This document shows positions 44,739 to 54,412 of a stretch of DNA of 64,000 nucleotides, one piece after another; within the stretch, counting starts at the first letter, position 1, and each line of letters opens with the position of its first letter. This stretch comes from Oleispirillum naphthae (lineage in GTDB: Bacteria; Pseudomonadota; Alphaproteobacteria; Rhodospirillales; Rhodospirillaceae), in NCBI GenBank assembly GCA_027864655.1, contig JAQAZG010000007.1, positions 1 to 64,000 on the forward strand. Direction: 5' to 3'. Position numbers and translations under genes: made by a program. The notes beneath the pieces were generated by a model. That model saw only the letters and a list, made by a program, of their open reading frames with translations, did no database searches and was not told where the DNA came from.

Positions 44739-44872
44739 GTCGTATTCCCTATGCGAACGTCACGCCGTCGAATTTTTCCAGCATCGTAGCAGAGGGGGGT
44801 TTCGGCACGCCAGTTCCACGCCATCTTTCGTTATGGCGGTTCCGCATCACGACGCCCAGCAGGAGATTCTTC

Positions 44873-45874
44873 ATGACCACGCAATTGCCTGACTTCATGA
44901 CGTGCATCGAGATCAAGGAATTCGGCGGCCCGGAAGGCCTGGTCCCGACGCAGCGGCCGATGCCGTCGCCATGCGCGGGCGAGGTCCTGATCCGTGTGGC
45001 GGCCGCAGGCGTCAACCGCCCCGACATCGTGCAGCGCCAGGGCAACTATGCGCCGCCGCCCGGCGCCACCGACATCCCCGGCCTCGAAGTCGCGGGCGAA
45101 GTCGTGGCGGTGGGCGAAGGCGTCGCCGCGCCCAAGGTGGGCGACAATGTCTGCGCCCTTCTCTCCGGCGGCGGCTATGCCGACCACTGCGTCGCCAAGG
45201 CGGCGCTGTGCCTGCCCTTCCCCAAGGGCTTCGACGCGCTCACCGCCGCGGCGATCCCGGAGACCTTCTTCACCGTCTGGCACAACGTGTTCGAGCGCGG
45301 CGCGCTGGCGGCCGGGGAGAGCTTCCTCGTCCACGGCGGCACCGGCGGCATCGGCACCACCGCCATCCAGCTGGCCAAGGCGATGGGCGCACGGGTGTTC
45401 GCCACCGCGGGCAGCGCGGAAAAGGTGCAGGCGTGCGAGACCCTCGGCGCGGAGCGCGGCATCAACTACCGCGAAGAGGACTACGTGGAAGTCGTGCGCG
45501 AAATCACCGGCGGCAAGGGCGTCAACGTCATCCTCGACGTGGTGGGCGGCGACTACCTCAACCGCGACGTCAAGGCGATGGCGCCGAGCGGCCGCCACGT
45601 CAACATCGGCTTCCAGCAGGGTTCGAAGGTGGAATTCAACTTCATGCCGCTGATGCTCAAGCGCCTCACCTTCACCGGTTCGGTGCTGCGCTCCCAGCCC
45701 ACCGAGGAGAAGGCGCGCATCGCCGCGGCCCTGCGCGCCAAGGTCTGGCCGCTGCTCGATGCCGGTGCATTGAAGCCGCTGATCTACAAAACTTTTTCTC
45801 TCAAGGATGCGGCTGCGGCGCATCAACTGATGGAATCTTCTCAGCATATCGGTAAAATCATGCTGGTTCCCTGA
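44873..45874 (+). CDS. NAD(P)H quinone oxidoreductase (zeta-crystallin/PIG3 type)
   Basis: A 333-aa zinc-free medium-chain reductase. The NAD(P) site is HGGTGGIGTTAIQLAKAMG near residues 153-171, and the N-terminal GroES-like domain contains AAGVNRPDIVQRQG, typical of the PIG3 subgroup. GGAGA precedes the ATG. It is followed after 105 bp by trcR. The physiological quinone is unknown. Confidence 0.9.
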   Translation: MTTQLPDFMTCIEIKEFGGPEGLVPTQRPMPSPCAGEVLIRVAAAGVNRPDIVQRQGNYAPPPGATDIPGLEVAGEVVAVGEGVAAPKVGDNVCALLSGGGYADHCVAKAALCLPFPKGFDALTAAAIPETFFTVWHNVFERGALAAGESFLVHGGTGGIGTTAIQLAKAMGARVFATAGSAEKVQACETLGAERGINYREEDYVEVVREITGGKGVNVILDVVGGDYLNRDVKAMAPSGRHVNIGFQQGSKVEFNFMPLMLKRLTFTGSVLRSQPTEEKARIAAALRAKVWPLLDAGALKPLIYKTFSLKDAAAAHQLMESSQHIGKIMLVP

Positions 45875-45979
45875 GAGGACCTGCCGCGACATTTTCCGTC
45901 CTGGACCCGCCGCCGCTCCGCACGAAAAAGCGGCGGGTCGGGGCCGCGACCGTAGCCAACAAGAACAAAGAGGAACGCC

Positions 45980-46543
45980 ATGGCCCTGCCATTGATGCCG
46001 AAAGCCACCGCCGTATGGCTGGTCGATAACACCGCCCTGACCTTCCGACAGATCGCCGAGTTCTGCGGCATGCACGAATTGGAGATCCAGGCGATCGCCG
46101 ACGGCAACGTGCAAAGCAGCATCGTCGGCCAGGATCCGATGGTCGCCGGACAACTCACGCGGGAAGAACTCGCCCGCTGCGAAGCCGACCCCACCGCGCG
46201 CCTGCAGGCGCGCGAAACCGACATCCCGACGCCGCAGTCGCGCGCCAAGGGCGCGCGCTACACCCCGGTCTCCAAGCGACAGGACCGTCCCGACGCCATA
46301 TCCTGGCTCCTCAAGCACCACCCGGAGCTCTCCGACGCGCAGATCGTCTCCCTGATCGGCACCACCAAATCGACGATCACCGCGGTGCGCGACAAGACCC
46401 ACTGGAACGCGGCGAACATCAAGGCGCGCAACCCGGTGACGCTCGGTCTGTGCAGCGAGGCGGATCTGGAAAAGGCGGTGGTGATCGCCCAGAGCCGCAG
46501 CGGCATCCCGCAAGTGCAACCTCCGCAGGAGCCTCATGAATAA
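45980..46543 (+). CDS. trcR: Cell-cycle transcriptional regulator TrcR (DUF1013)
   Basis: A 187-aa protein of the DUF1013 family, restricted to alphaproteobacteria. The sequence shows MPKATAVWLVDNTALTFRQIAEFCGMHELE with an N-terminal HTH-like segment and a second one, IVSLIGTTKSTITAVRDKTHWN, in the C-terminal half. In Caulobacter-type bacteria TrcR is named as an RNA-polymerase-associated cell-cycle regulator. It overlaps the next gene by 8 bp. Confidence 0.88.
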   Translation: MALPLMPKATAVWLVDNTALTFRQIAEFCGMHELEIQAIADGNVQSSIVGQDPMVAGQLTREELARCEADPTARLQARETDIPTPQSRAKGARYTPVSKRQDRPDAISWLLKHHPELSDAQIVSLIGTTKSTITAVRDKTHWNAANIKARNPVTLGLCSEADLEKAVVIAQSRSGIPQVQPPQEPHE

Positions 46544-47171
46544 GCCGCTCTCCATCGTCTTTCTGGTCTTCGACGGACTGACTCCTCTCGACTTCGTCGG
46601 TCCGTTCGAGGTGCTGTACCGCCTGCCGGGCGCGGTCACCCGCATCGTCTCCCTCGAGGGCGGCGCAATCGCCGCCGCGGGCGGACGCCTGCGCCTCTCC
46701 GCCGACGCGGCGATCGCCGAGGTGGAGGCCGCCGACATCCTGGTGGTGCCGGGTGGACCCGGAGCCCGCGAGATGATGAACGACCCCCGCATAACCGCCT
46801 GGGTGCGCGCCATCGCGGGCACCGCGCGGTGGGTCGCCTCGGTATGCACCGGCAGCCTCATCCTCGGCGGCGCGGGGCTGCTCAAGGGGGTGGACGCCAC
46901 CACCCACTGGGCGGCGAAGGACCTGCTGGCGAAATGGGGAGCCAACCCGGTCAACGCCCGCATCGTGGAGCGCGGCCGCATCCTCACCGCCGCCGGGGTC
47001 TCCGCCGGCATCGACATGGCGCTGCTCTTGGCGGCGCGCCTTGCCGGGGACGAAGTGGCCAAGGCGATCCAGCTGCGCATCGAATACGACCCGCAGCCGC
47101 CCTTCGACTGCGGCTCGCCGGAGAAGGCGGGGCGCGAGATCATGCTGATCGCGCGCGATCTCACCGGTTGA
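46536..47171 (+). CDS. DJ-1/PfpI-family protein, isonitrile-hydratase-like
   Basis: A 211-aa protein. The nucleophile elbow is SVCTGSLIL with Cys104. The beta-strand VFDGLTPLDFVGPFEVL and the C-terminal DEVAKAIQLRIEYDPQPPFDCGSP block match isonitrile hydratase (InhA) of pseudomonads, which converts isonitriles to N-formamides. No isonitrile genes are near, so the true substrate is uncertain. It begins inside the trcR end, so the two are translationally coupled. Confidence 0.85.
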   Translation: MNKPLSIVFLVFDGLTPLDFVGPFEVLYRLPGAVTRIVSLEGGAIAAAGGRLRLSADAAIAEVEAADILVVPGGPGAREMMNDPRITAWVRAIAGTARWVASVCTGSLILGGAGLLKGVDATTHWAAKDLLAKWGANPVNARIVERGRILTAAGVSAGIDMALLLAARLAGDEVAKAIQLRIEYDPQPPFDCGSPEKAGREIMLIARDLTG

Positions 47172-47183
47172 ACGGACAATCAA

Positions 47184-47212
47184 ACGGCGCGTCCCGAGAT
47201 CGGACGCGCCGT
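47184..47212. repeat. Hairpin between convergent genes
   Basis: An 11-bp stem (ACGGCGCGTCC / GGACGCGCCGT) with a 7-nt loop lies 13 bp after the DJ-1-like gene and 46 bp from the DUF465 stop. It lacks a T run, and probably acts as a bidirectional end-stem. Confidence 0.7.
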
Positions 47213-47257
47213 AAGCAGAAGATCAAGAAAAGAGAAATCGTGATATCGCGCGGGGGT

Positions 47258-47425
47258 TCAGTCTCGCACCGCGCGTTGGATTTCGTCCTTCACCAGTAAT
47301 TTCTGTTTCTTCAGGTTGCTGATCGCATCGTCATCCGGATGCGGGCGGAGTTCTTCGTCGTGAATCGCGGCCTCAAGGGCAGTGTGCTTTTCTTTCAACG
47401 CCTCGATATGCGCGGTAGTGCTCAT
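47258..47425 (-). CDS. DUF465 (YdcH-like) small protein
   Basis: A 55-aa coiled-coil protein (HIEALKEKHTALEAAIHDEE, then ISNLKKQKLLVKDEIQR) of the DUF465 family, function unknown. GGAGG precedes the ATG at 47425. A second DUF465 gene lies at 49568. Confidence 0.85.
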   Translation of the reverse strand: MSTTAHIEALKEKHTALEAAIHDEELRPHPDDDAISNLKKQKLLVKDEIQRAVRD

Positions 47426-47574
47426 GGGCAACCTCCATGTACGCTCTTCCATAAGGATATATTTAGTGTAAGACTTCCCCCCCGGTTTCTCCAGATCAAC
47501 GACTCCGGAAATGTAAATTTCCGGGATTGACAGCGGCGGAAAACCGCCATTTCCACGCAGCGGAGGCGCGCCCC

Positions 47575-48153
47575 ATGACTCCCGCGATCATTGTCGGCAT
47601 CTCCGGCGCGTCCGGCGCGATCTACGGCATCCGCATGCTCGCCGCGCTCAAGGAACTCGGCGTCACCCGCCATCTGGTGATGAGCCGCGCCGCCGAGATC
47701 ACCCTGGCGCACGAGACCGACCTCAAGGTGCGCGACGTGCAGGCGATGGCGGATGCGGTCTACCGCCCGGAAGACATCGCCGCGCCGATCTCCAGCGGCT
47801 CCTTCCCCACCCTCGGCATGGTCGTCGCGCCGTGCTCGGTGGCCACCGTGGCGGCGATCGCCGCGGGCACCGCCGACAACCTGCTCACCCGCGCCGCCGA
47901 CGTGACCCTGAAGGAACGCCGCCGCCTCGTCCTGATGGTGCGGGAAACCCCGCTGCATCTCGGACATTTGCGCGCCATGGCCACGGCCACCGAGATCGGC
48001 GCGATCGTCGCGCCGCCGGTGCCCGCCTTCTACCACCGCCCGCAAACCATCGAAGACATCGTGGACCACAGCGTCGGCCGCGTCCTCGACCTCTTCGGCC
48101 TGGACACCGGAAAGCTGAAACGCTGGGGCCGCGACGTCGGCCCGACGCCGTAG
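47575..48153 (+). CDS. ubiX: Flavin prenyltransferase UbiX
   Basis: A 192-aa enzyme that makes prenylated FMN, the cofactor of UbiD-type decarboxylases in ubiquinone synthesis. The FMN-binding start IIVGISGASGAIYGIRML and the VVAPCSVATVAAIAAGTADN block are typical. GGAGG lies upstream of the ATG. ubiD is not in the window. Repeat copy 3 follows. Confidence 0.94.
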   Translation: MTPAIIVGISGASGAIYGIRMLAALKELGVTRHLVMSRAAEITLAHETDLKVRDVQAMADAVYRPEDIAAPISSGSFPTLGMVVAPCSVATVAAIAAGTADNLLTRAADVTLKERRRLVLMVRETPLHLGHLRAMATATEIGAIVAPPVPAFYHRPQTIEDIVDHSVGRVLDLFGLDTGKLKRWGRDVGPTP

Positions 48154-48160
48154 GCACCGG

Positions 48161-48335
48161 AAAAACCACAACTTCGTGGGGGACCTCAGGCCCCCCCACA
48201 CCCCCCATAAGTTTTCCGCCGCGCAGCGGCCATCAGCCGTCACGCCACGTGATGGTTCTATGGCGCTACGCGCAAAAACCAAAAGTTATGGGAGGCGCGG
48301 AGGGTCCGCGACCCTCCGCAACGTTTTGGTTTTAT
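48161..48335 (+). repeat. Dispersed intergenic repeat, copy 3
   Basis: It fills the gap between convergent ubiX and pfk. The core (48212-48280) reads CGCCGCGCAGCGGC, AGCCGTCACGCCACGTGATGG, GGCGCTACGCGC. The right hairpin GCGGAGGGTCCGCGACCCTC is followed by a T-rich stretch, and the left end carries a C-rich hairpin. It probably terminates both flanking genes. Confidence 0.78.
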
Positions 48336-48338
48336 CCC

Positions 48339-49436
48339 TTACAGGTCGCCCACGTAGGTGCCGAGCCCGCGCGCGGTATGGACCAGCGGGTCGCGCGGGT
48401 CGAGCTGGCGGGCGCCCATGGCCGCCACGTCGTCGATGTTCACGTCCATCACGCCGCGGTCGCGCCACACCACCATGCGGTTGAAGCGGCCGCGCGCCAC
48501 CAGATCGACGGCGTGCACGCCGAAGGCCGAGGCCATCACCCGGTCGCTCGCCGAGGGGGTGCCGCCGCGCTGCACGTGGCCGAGCACGGTGACGCGGGTT
48601 TCCACCTCCATGCGGCTGTTGAGCTGCTCGCTGAGGTAATGGCCGATACCGCCATAGCGCCTCTGGCCGTCGGACATCTTCATCGTCGCCGAATTGCCGT
48701 CTTCCATCTTCACGCCTTCGGCCACCACCACCAGGGCGTGGCGGCGGCCCTCGTCGTGCACCTGCTTGAGCTTCTCCACCACCGCCTCGAGGGTATAGGG
48801 AATCTCCGGCAGGAGGATCACGTCCGCGCCGCCCGCGATGCCGGAGTGGAGCGCGATGTGCCCGGCGTCGCGTCCCATCATCTCGCAGATCATCACCCGG
48901 TGGTGGGAGGCCGCGGTGGGTTGCAGGTGGTCCAGCGCATCGACGCAGACGCGGATCGCGCTGTTGAAACCGACCGCAGATTCGGTGAACGGCACGTCGT
49001 TGTCGATGGTCTTGGGGATGCCGACCATCGGGATGTCGCCCTTGCGGCAGAGCCGCCGCAGGATCGCCTGGCTGCCGTCTCCGCCGATGACGACGAGGGC
49101 GTCGAGGCCGAGTTCATGCACCCCGTCCACGAAGTCCTGGGAGCGGTCCTTGATGGTGCCGTCAGGCATCGGGAAAGCGAAGGGATCGCCCTTGTTGGTG
49201 GTGCCTAGCATGGTGCCGCCCATGCGCAGCACCATGCCGGAGAACACCTCGAGGTCGAGTTTCTGGTACTGCAGCGGGCGGCTCATCAAACCGAGGCTGC
49301 CGTCGGAAATCCCCAGCACCTCCATGCCGTAGGCGCGTACCGCACGCGCCACCACGGCGCGGATCACCGCGTTCAGCCCGGCGCAATCGCCGCCGCTGGT
49401 CAAGACTCCGATACGCTTAACGACTGACTTCGGCAT
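48339..49436 (-). CDS. pfkA: 6-phosphofructokinase
   Basis: A 365-aa PFK. The phosphoryl-donor site shows GGDGSQ, with Gly at the position that is Asp in pyrophosphate enzymes. The following PKTIDND has Lys where E. coli PFK has Gly. This Gly/Lys pair marks the actinobacterial-type group III PFKs, most of which use ATP. Fructose-6-phosphate-binding motifs (VGFNSAIRVC, EMMGRDAGHIAL, VLGHVQRGG) are intact. It runs leftward into repeat copy 3. ATP versus PPi use needs an assay. Confidence 0.9.
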   Translation of the reverse strand: MPKSVVKRIGVLTSGGDCAGLNAVIRAVVARAVRAYGMEVLGISDGSLGLMSRPLQYQKLDLEVFSGMVLRMGGTMLGTTNKGDPFAFPMPDGTIKDRSQDFVDGVHELGLDALVVIGGDGSQAILRRLCRKGDIPMVGIPKTIDNDVPFTESAVGFNSAIRVCVDALDHLQPTAASHHRVMICEMMGRDAGHIALHSGIAGGADVILLPEIPYTLEAVVEKLKQVHDEGRRHALVVVAEGVKMEDGNSATMKMSDGQRRYGGIGHYLSEQLNSRMEVETRVTVLGHVQRGGTPSASDRVMASAFGVHAVDLVARGRFNRMVVWRDRGVMDVNIDDVAAMGARQLDPRDPLVHTARGLGTYVGDL

Positions 49437-49567
49437 GTGTATCCCTCATCGCTCGATTGACCGCGGTAAACGGCGTTTTTCATCGGTTCCGGGTCTCCGC
49501 AGCGTACCCCTGCGCCGGAAATTCTGCTATTCTAAGCATCCTAGTACATATTGCCGATATGGGGATT

Positions 49568-49771
49568 ATGAACCTTTCGGAAGAAGATATCTGCCGCCAC
49601 CTCGAAGCGTTGCGACTGGAGCATCGTGACCTCGACGATGTCATCGCGCGTCTGGATGCCGAAACCGTGGCCAACCAGTTGCAGATCCAGCGCCTGAAAA
49701 AGCGCAAGCTGGTTCTGAAGGACGAGATCGTCCGGCTGGAAGCCCAGATGTATCCGGACATCATCGCCTAA
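49568..49771 (+). CDS. DUF465 (YdcH-like) small protein, second copy
   Basis: A 67-aa coiled-coil protein ([19 protein letters not shown] ... [19 protein letters not shown]). It resembles the DUF465 gene at 47258. GGGG lies just before the ATG at 49568; an ATG 9 bp earlier is possible. Function unknown. Confidence 0.8.
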   Translation: MNLSEEDICRHLEALRLEHRDLDDVIARLDAETVANQLQIQRLKKRKLVLKDEIVRLEAQMYPDIIA

Positions 49772-49918
49772 GGGGGAAGGCTTCGGGGTGGCGGCGGCGG
49801 CCCTCGCGGAGAGGGAACGCATCTTGCAGCGCCGGCGGGCGCGGCAAGGTGAGAGGGTTGGGTGCGGTCCGCCCCGCAGGAAGCAGTTTCGTCCGGCCGG
49901 GATATGCACTACACTCCC

Positions 49919-49949
49919 ACCGCCCGCAGATGCGGGCGGTTTCATTCTT
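49919..49949 (+). terminator. Hairpin with short T-rich tail upstream of purE
   Basis: ACCGCCCGC, loop AGAT, then GCGGGCGGT and TTTCATTCTT, 17 bp before the purE start. It may end the DUF465 transcript or attenuate purEK. Confidence 0.6.
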
Positions 49950-49965
49950 GAGGGAACCTCGCGTC

Positions 49966-50460
<495 letters not shown>

Positions 50461-50480
50461 GCATCAGGACGGTTTTCACC

Positions 50481-51584
50481 ATGACGCAGACCTCCTCCCC
50501 GGCGATCGCGCCGGGATCGACGATCGGGATTCTCGGCGGCGGCCAGTTGGGCCGGATGACCGCGCTCGCCGCCGCAAGGCTCGGCTACCGCTGCCACGTC
50601 TACTGCCCCGAGGCGGGCTCCCCCGCCTTCGCCGTGGCCGCGGCGGTGACGCAAGCGCCCTACGACGACGCGGCGGCGCTCGACGCCTTCGCCGCGGCGG
50701 TGGATGTGGTCACCTTCGAGTTCGAGAACATTCCGGCGGCGAGCGTCGAACGCCTTGCCGCGCGCACCGTCGTGCGGCCCTCCTGGAAGGTGCTGGAAAC
50801 CGCCCAGGACCGTGCCCTGGAAAAGGCCTTCTTCTCCGGCATCGGCGCCCCCACCGCGCCGTGGAAGCCGGTGGACGGCCTGCCCCAGCTCACCGAGGCG
50901 ATCGCCGCGCTCGGCGTGCCCTGCATTCTCAAGACGCGGCGGCTCGGCTATGACGGCAAGGGCCAGGCGCGCATCAACCACCCCGGAGAGGCCGCCGCCG
51001 CCTGGGCCGCCATCGCCGGCGCGCCCGCCATCCTGGAAGGCTACGTCGCCTTCTCGCGCGAAATCTCGGCGATCGTCGCGCGCTCGCCGCGCGGCGAGGT
51101 CAACACCTTCGACATCGCCGAGAACGTCCACGTCGATCACATTCTCGATACCACCCGCATCCCCGCCCAGATCACCCCGGAGCAGGCGGAGCGCGCCGCC
51201 GCCATCGCCCACCACGCGGCGGTGAGCCTCGACCTGCAGGGCCTTCTGGCGATCGAGATGTTCGTCGCCGACGACGGCCGCATCCTGGTCAACGAAATGG
51301 CGCCGCGCCCCCACAATTCCGGACACTGGACGATCGACGCCTGCATCACCGACCAGTTCGAACAGTTCGTCCGCGCGGTGTGCAACCTGCGCCTCGGCTC
51401 CACCGAGCGCCACTCCAACGCCGAGATGAAAAACCTCCTCGGACGCAGCATCGAGAACTGGGATTCGATCCTTTCCGACCCCAAGGCGAAGCTGCATCTC
51501 TACGGTAAAACCGAGGCCCGAGAAGGCCGTAAGATGGGCCACGTCACACGCGTGTTTCCGCGCTGGAAAAACGATGGCAAATAG
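50481..51584 (+). CDS. purK: N5-carboxyaminoimidazole ribonucleotide synthase
   Basis: A 367-aa ATP-grasp ligase that carboxylates AIR with bicarbonate and ATP. The start IGILGGGQLGRMTALAA, FEFENIP, LKTRRLGYDGKGQ and NEMAPRPHNSGHWTIDAC are diagnostic. It is in an operon with purE. Confidence 0.97.
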   Translation: MTQTSSPAIAPGSTIGILGGGQLGRMTALAAARLGYRCHVYCPEAGSPAFAVAAAVTQAPYDDAAALDAFAAAVDVVTFEFENIPAASVERLAARTVVRPSWKVLETAQDRALEKAFFSGIGAPTAPWKPVDGLPQLTEAIAALGVPCILKTRRLGYDGKGQARINHPGEAAAAWAAIAGAPAILEGYVAFSREISAIVARSPRGEVNTFDIAENVHVDHILDTTRIPAQITPEQAERAAAIAHHAAVSLDLQGLLAIEMFVADDGRILVNEMAPRPHNSGHWTIDACITDQFEQFVRAVCNLRLGSTERHSNAEMKNLLGRSIENWDSILSDPKAKLHLYGKTEAREGRKMGHVTRVFPRWKNDGK

Positions 51585-51662
51585 GGCTATAACTGCCGAG
51601 CCGTTCCGCCGTCCGATCTCCGAAGGACGCTGCAAAGGAACCGACAGGACAGGCCGAGGTCA

Positions 51663-52331
51663 TTGGATTTTCTCCTCAATTCCCTGAACATGTCGCTGGA
51701 AGAGTTGCTGCAATCCTGGGGATATGTGGCAATTCTGATCGGCACTTTCCTGGAAGGCGAAACCATCGTCATTTTCGCCGGCGTGTTCGCGTCTCAGGGC
51801 ATGATGTCGCTGCCCCTGGTGTTCGCCACCGCCCTCGGCGGCACCTTTTTCGGCGACCAGGTGTACTTCACCATCGGCAAGCGCTGGGGCTCGCGCCTGC
51901 TCTATTCCCGCCCCAGCCTGAAGCGCAAGACCCGCTCGGTGTTCCGCCTGCTCAAGAAGTACGAAACCGGCTTCATCCTCAGCTTCCGCTTCATCTACGG
52001 CCTGCGCAACGTCAGCCCCTTCGTCATCGGGATGAACGGCATCGGCCACCCGCGGTTCGCCTTTCTCAACTTCATCGCCGCCTTCGCCTGGGCGACGATC
52101 TTCGCGGGCGGCGGCTACATGCTGGGCAAGACGCTCGAAACCTTCATCGGCAAGCTGCACGGCATGATCCTGCTGATCATCCTCGGCGTCGTCGTGCTCA
52201 TCAGCGCCGTCAGCATTCTGGTGAACCGCCTGCGCGGCAACCGCGACCCGCGCATCCAGCGGCTGCGGCGCATGCAGGCCTACCGTCAGGAGGCGCGCGC
52301 CAAGGCCGCCGCCGCCATGGCGGAAAAATGA
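51663..52331 (+). CDS. DedA family membrane protein
   Basis: A 222-aa integral membrane protein of the DedA (SNARE-associated/VTT) superfamily, whose members include undecaprenyl-phosphate and phospholipid translocases. It shows FLEGETIVIFAG, GDQVYFTIGKRWG and SFRFIYGLRNVSPFVIGMNG, the conserved re-entrant region with Arg residues. A TTG start at 51663 is favoured by GAGG at 5 bp; the next ATG is at 51690. The exact substrate is unknown. Confidence 0.88.
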   Translation: MDFLLNSLNMSLEELLQSWGYVAILIGTFLEGETIVIFAGVFASQGMMSLPLVFATALGGTFFGDQVYFTIGKRWGSRLLYSRPSLKRKTRSVFRLLKKYETGFILSFRFIYGLRNVSPFVIGMNGIGHPRFAFLNFIAAFAWATIFAGGGYMLGKTLETFIGKLHGMILLIILGVVVLISAVSILVNRLRGNRDPRIQRLRRMQAYRQEARAKAAAAMAEK

Positions 52332-52531
52332 AGCGCAGAAGCGCGCTTGACACCGCACGGGCGGCCAATTACGACTTCACAACCACGACCCGATATGATA
52401 CCAAGTGCGCCCGGACCCTGAGAGTGGTCCGCACGCGTTGAGTTTTCCGGCGGGAGCCGGGGATGCATTGGTGATGACACGGCAGGCCCGCGGCCATATC
52501 CGCCGCGCCGCCCCAAACGGAGGATAGTCAG

Positions 52532-52738
52532 ATAGTTCACGTTCTCGTTCGCGACAACAACGTCGATCAGGCCCTCAAGGCGCTCAAGAAGAAGATGCAG
52601 CGCGAGGGTGTTTTCCGCGAGATGAAACTGCGCCGGAACTTCGAGAAGCCGTCGGAGCGCAAGGCCCGCGAAACCGCCGAGGCGGTGCGCCGCGCCCGCA
52701 AGCTGGAGCGCAAGCGCCTGGAGCGTGAAGGCTTCTAG
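52532..52738 (+). CDS. rpsU: 30S ribosomal protein S21 (non-canonical AUA start)
   Basis: A 68-aa reading frame matches S21 from end to end: [20 protein letters not shown], then [20 protein letters not shown] and an Arg/Lys-rich end ([12 protein letters not shown]). No in-frame ATG, GTG or TTG exists between the upstream stop at 52475 and the ATG inside the protein at residue 22. GGAGG at 52519-52523 is 8 bp before ATA at 52532, which is therefore the best start; GTT at 52535 is the other option. A terminator follows. Confidence 0.85.
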   Translation: MVHVLVRDNNVDQALKALKKKMQREGVFREMKLRRNFEKPSERKARETAEAVRRARKLERKRLEREGF

Positions 52739-52773
52739 TCGAGCCTTCTTCCCGCTTCTCACCAATGCATGCA

Positions 52774-52803
52774 GCCCGACCTCCCGGTCGGGCTCGATTT
52801 TTT
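52774..52803 (+). terminator. Terminator of rpsU
   Basis: An 8-bp stem (GCCCGACC / GGTCGGGC) with loop TCCC is followed by a T-rich stretch. Confidence 0.9.
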
Positions 52804-52815
52804 GGGGATCACCGG

Positions 52816-53002
52816 AAAAACCAGGCCAGGGGCGCGGCCCCTGGACCCCGCTGGGGTCGCAGACCCCAGACCCCATAACCTTGTTTTCGCCGCGCAGCGG
52901 CAATCAACCGCCACGCCGCGTGATGGTCTTATGGCGCTGCGCGCAAAAAACCAAGTTGGGGGAGGTGTGGAGGGTCCGAGACCCTCCACAAGGTTTTTGT
53001 TC
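52816..53002 (+). repeat. Dispersed intergenic repeat, copy 4
   Basis: It lies between convergent rpsU and pntB. The core (52883-52952) reads CGCCGCGCAGCGGC, AACCGCCACGCCGCGTGATGG, GGCGCTGCGCGC. The left end holds two hairpins (GGGGCGCGGCCCC type and TGGGGTCGCAGACCCCA). The right end holds TGGAGGGTCCGAGACCCTCC followed by T-rich sequence. Confidence 0.78.
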
Positions 53003-54400
53003 TCAGCCAAGCGCCTGGACGATTTCCTCGGTCATCTTCTTGGCGTCGCCGAACAGCATCATGGTGTTGTCGGCGAAGAACAGCGGGTTCTCGACGCCCG
53101 CGTAGCCCGAGGCCATGGAGCGCTTGACGAACAGCACGGTCTTGGCCTTTTCCACGTCGAGCACCGGCATGCCGTAGATCGGGCTCGACGGGTCGGTTTT
53201 CGCCGCCGGGTTGGTCACGTCGTTGGCGCCGATCACGTAGGCCACGTCCGCGGTGGAGAACTCGTGATTGATTGAGTCGAGTTCGAACACCTCGTCGTAG
53301 GGCACGTTGGCCTCGGCGAGCAGCACGTTCATGTGCCCCGGCATGCGGCCCGCCACCGGGTGGATGGCGTAGCTCACCGTGACGCCTTCCTTCTTCAGGG
53401 TATCGGCCATCTCGCGCAGGGCGTGCTGCGCCTGCGCCACCGCCATGCCGTAGCCCGGCACGATGATGACCTTGGAGGCGTTCTTCATGATGAAGGCCGC
53501 ATCGTCGGCGGAGCCCGACTTCACGGTGCGGTCGCCGGTGTCCACACCGGCCGCGGCCGCGGAGGAATCGGCGCCGAAGCCGCCGAGGATGACGTTGAAG
53601 AACGAGCGGTTCATCCCCTTGCACATGATGTAGGAGAGGATCGCGCCCGAGGCGCCGACCAGCGCACCGGTAATGATCAGCAGGCTGTTGGCCAGGGTGA
53701 AGCCGATGCCTGCCGCCGCCCAGCCCGAGTACGAGTTGAGCATGGAGATGACCACCGGCATGTCGGCGCCGCCGATCGGGATGATCAACAGGAAGCCGAG
53801 CGCGAAGGACAGCGCCATCATCAGGAAGAACAGGGGCGCGCTCTCGCTGAGCGCAAAGGCGACGATCAGCACCACCATGCCGATGCCCAGCGCCAGGTTG
53901 AGCAGGTGCTGGCCCTTGAAGGTCACCGGCTTGCCGGAGATCAGGCCCTGCAACTTGGCGAAGGCGATGACCGAACCGGAAAAGGTGATCGCGCCGACCG
54001 CAGTGCCGAGCGACATCTCCACCAGGGAGCCGGTGTGGATGTGGCCTGCGGTGCCGATGCCGTAGGACTCCGGCGCGAGAAAGGCCGCGGTGGCGACGAA
54101 CACCGCAGCCAGGCCGACCAGGCTATGAAAGGCGGCCACCAGCTGCGGCAGGGCGGTCATCTTGATCTTCTTGGCGATCACCGCGCCCGCGGCGCCGCCG
54201 ATGACGATGCCGAGGATGATCCAGACGTAGTTCACCACCACCGGCGAGGCCAGCGTGGTGAGAATGGCGATCGCCATGCCGGCGATGCCGTAGGTGTTGC
54301 CCATGCGCGCCGACTCGGGCGAAGACAGCCCCTTCAGCGCCATGATGAAACAGATGCCCGCGACGATATAGGCGAGCATGGTCAAGCTTTCCGCATGCAT
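53003..54400 (-). CDS. pntB: NAD(P) transhydrogenase subunit beta
   Basis: A 465-aa subunit combining about nine membrane helices with the C-terminal NADP(H)-binding domain III ([45 protein letters not shown]). With PntAA and PntAB it couples proton entry to NADP+ reduction by NADH. The three-subunit split is the Rhodospirillum rubrum arrangement. Confidence 0.96.
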   Translation of the reverse strand: MHAESLTMLAYIVAGICFIMALKGLSSPESARMGNTYGIAGMAIAILTTLASPVVVNYVWIILGIVIGGAAGAVIAKKIKMTALPQLVAAFHSLVGLAAVFVATAAFLAPESYGIGTAGHIHTGSLVEMSLGTAVGAITFSGSVIAFAKLQGLISGKPVTFKGQHLLNLALGIGMVVLIVAFALSESAPLFFLMMALSFALGFLLIIPIGGADMPVVISMLNSYSGWAAAGIGFTLANSLLIITGALVGASGAILSYIMCKGMNRSFFNVILGGFGADSSAAAAGVDTGDRTVKSGSADDAAFIMKNASKVIIVPGYGMAVAQAQHALREMADTLKKEGVTVSYAIHPVAGRMPGHMNVLLAEANVPYDEVFELDSINHEFSTADVAYVIGANDVTNPAAKTDPSSPIYGMPVLDVEKAKTVLFVKRSMASGYAGVENPLFFADNTMMLFGDAKKMTEEIVQALG

Positions 54401-54412
54401 CGGTCTGCCCCC

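Noticed and set aside
48176-48484. Open frames inside the intergenic repeats (conserved VTPRDG-like translations)
   Set aside because: Similar short peptides appear in several copies, but only because the nucleotide core is repeated. Ribosome-binding sites are missing and the frames run into antisense of pfk or epmA.
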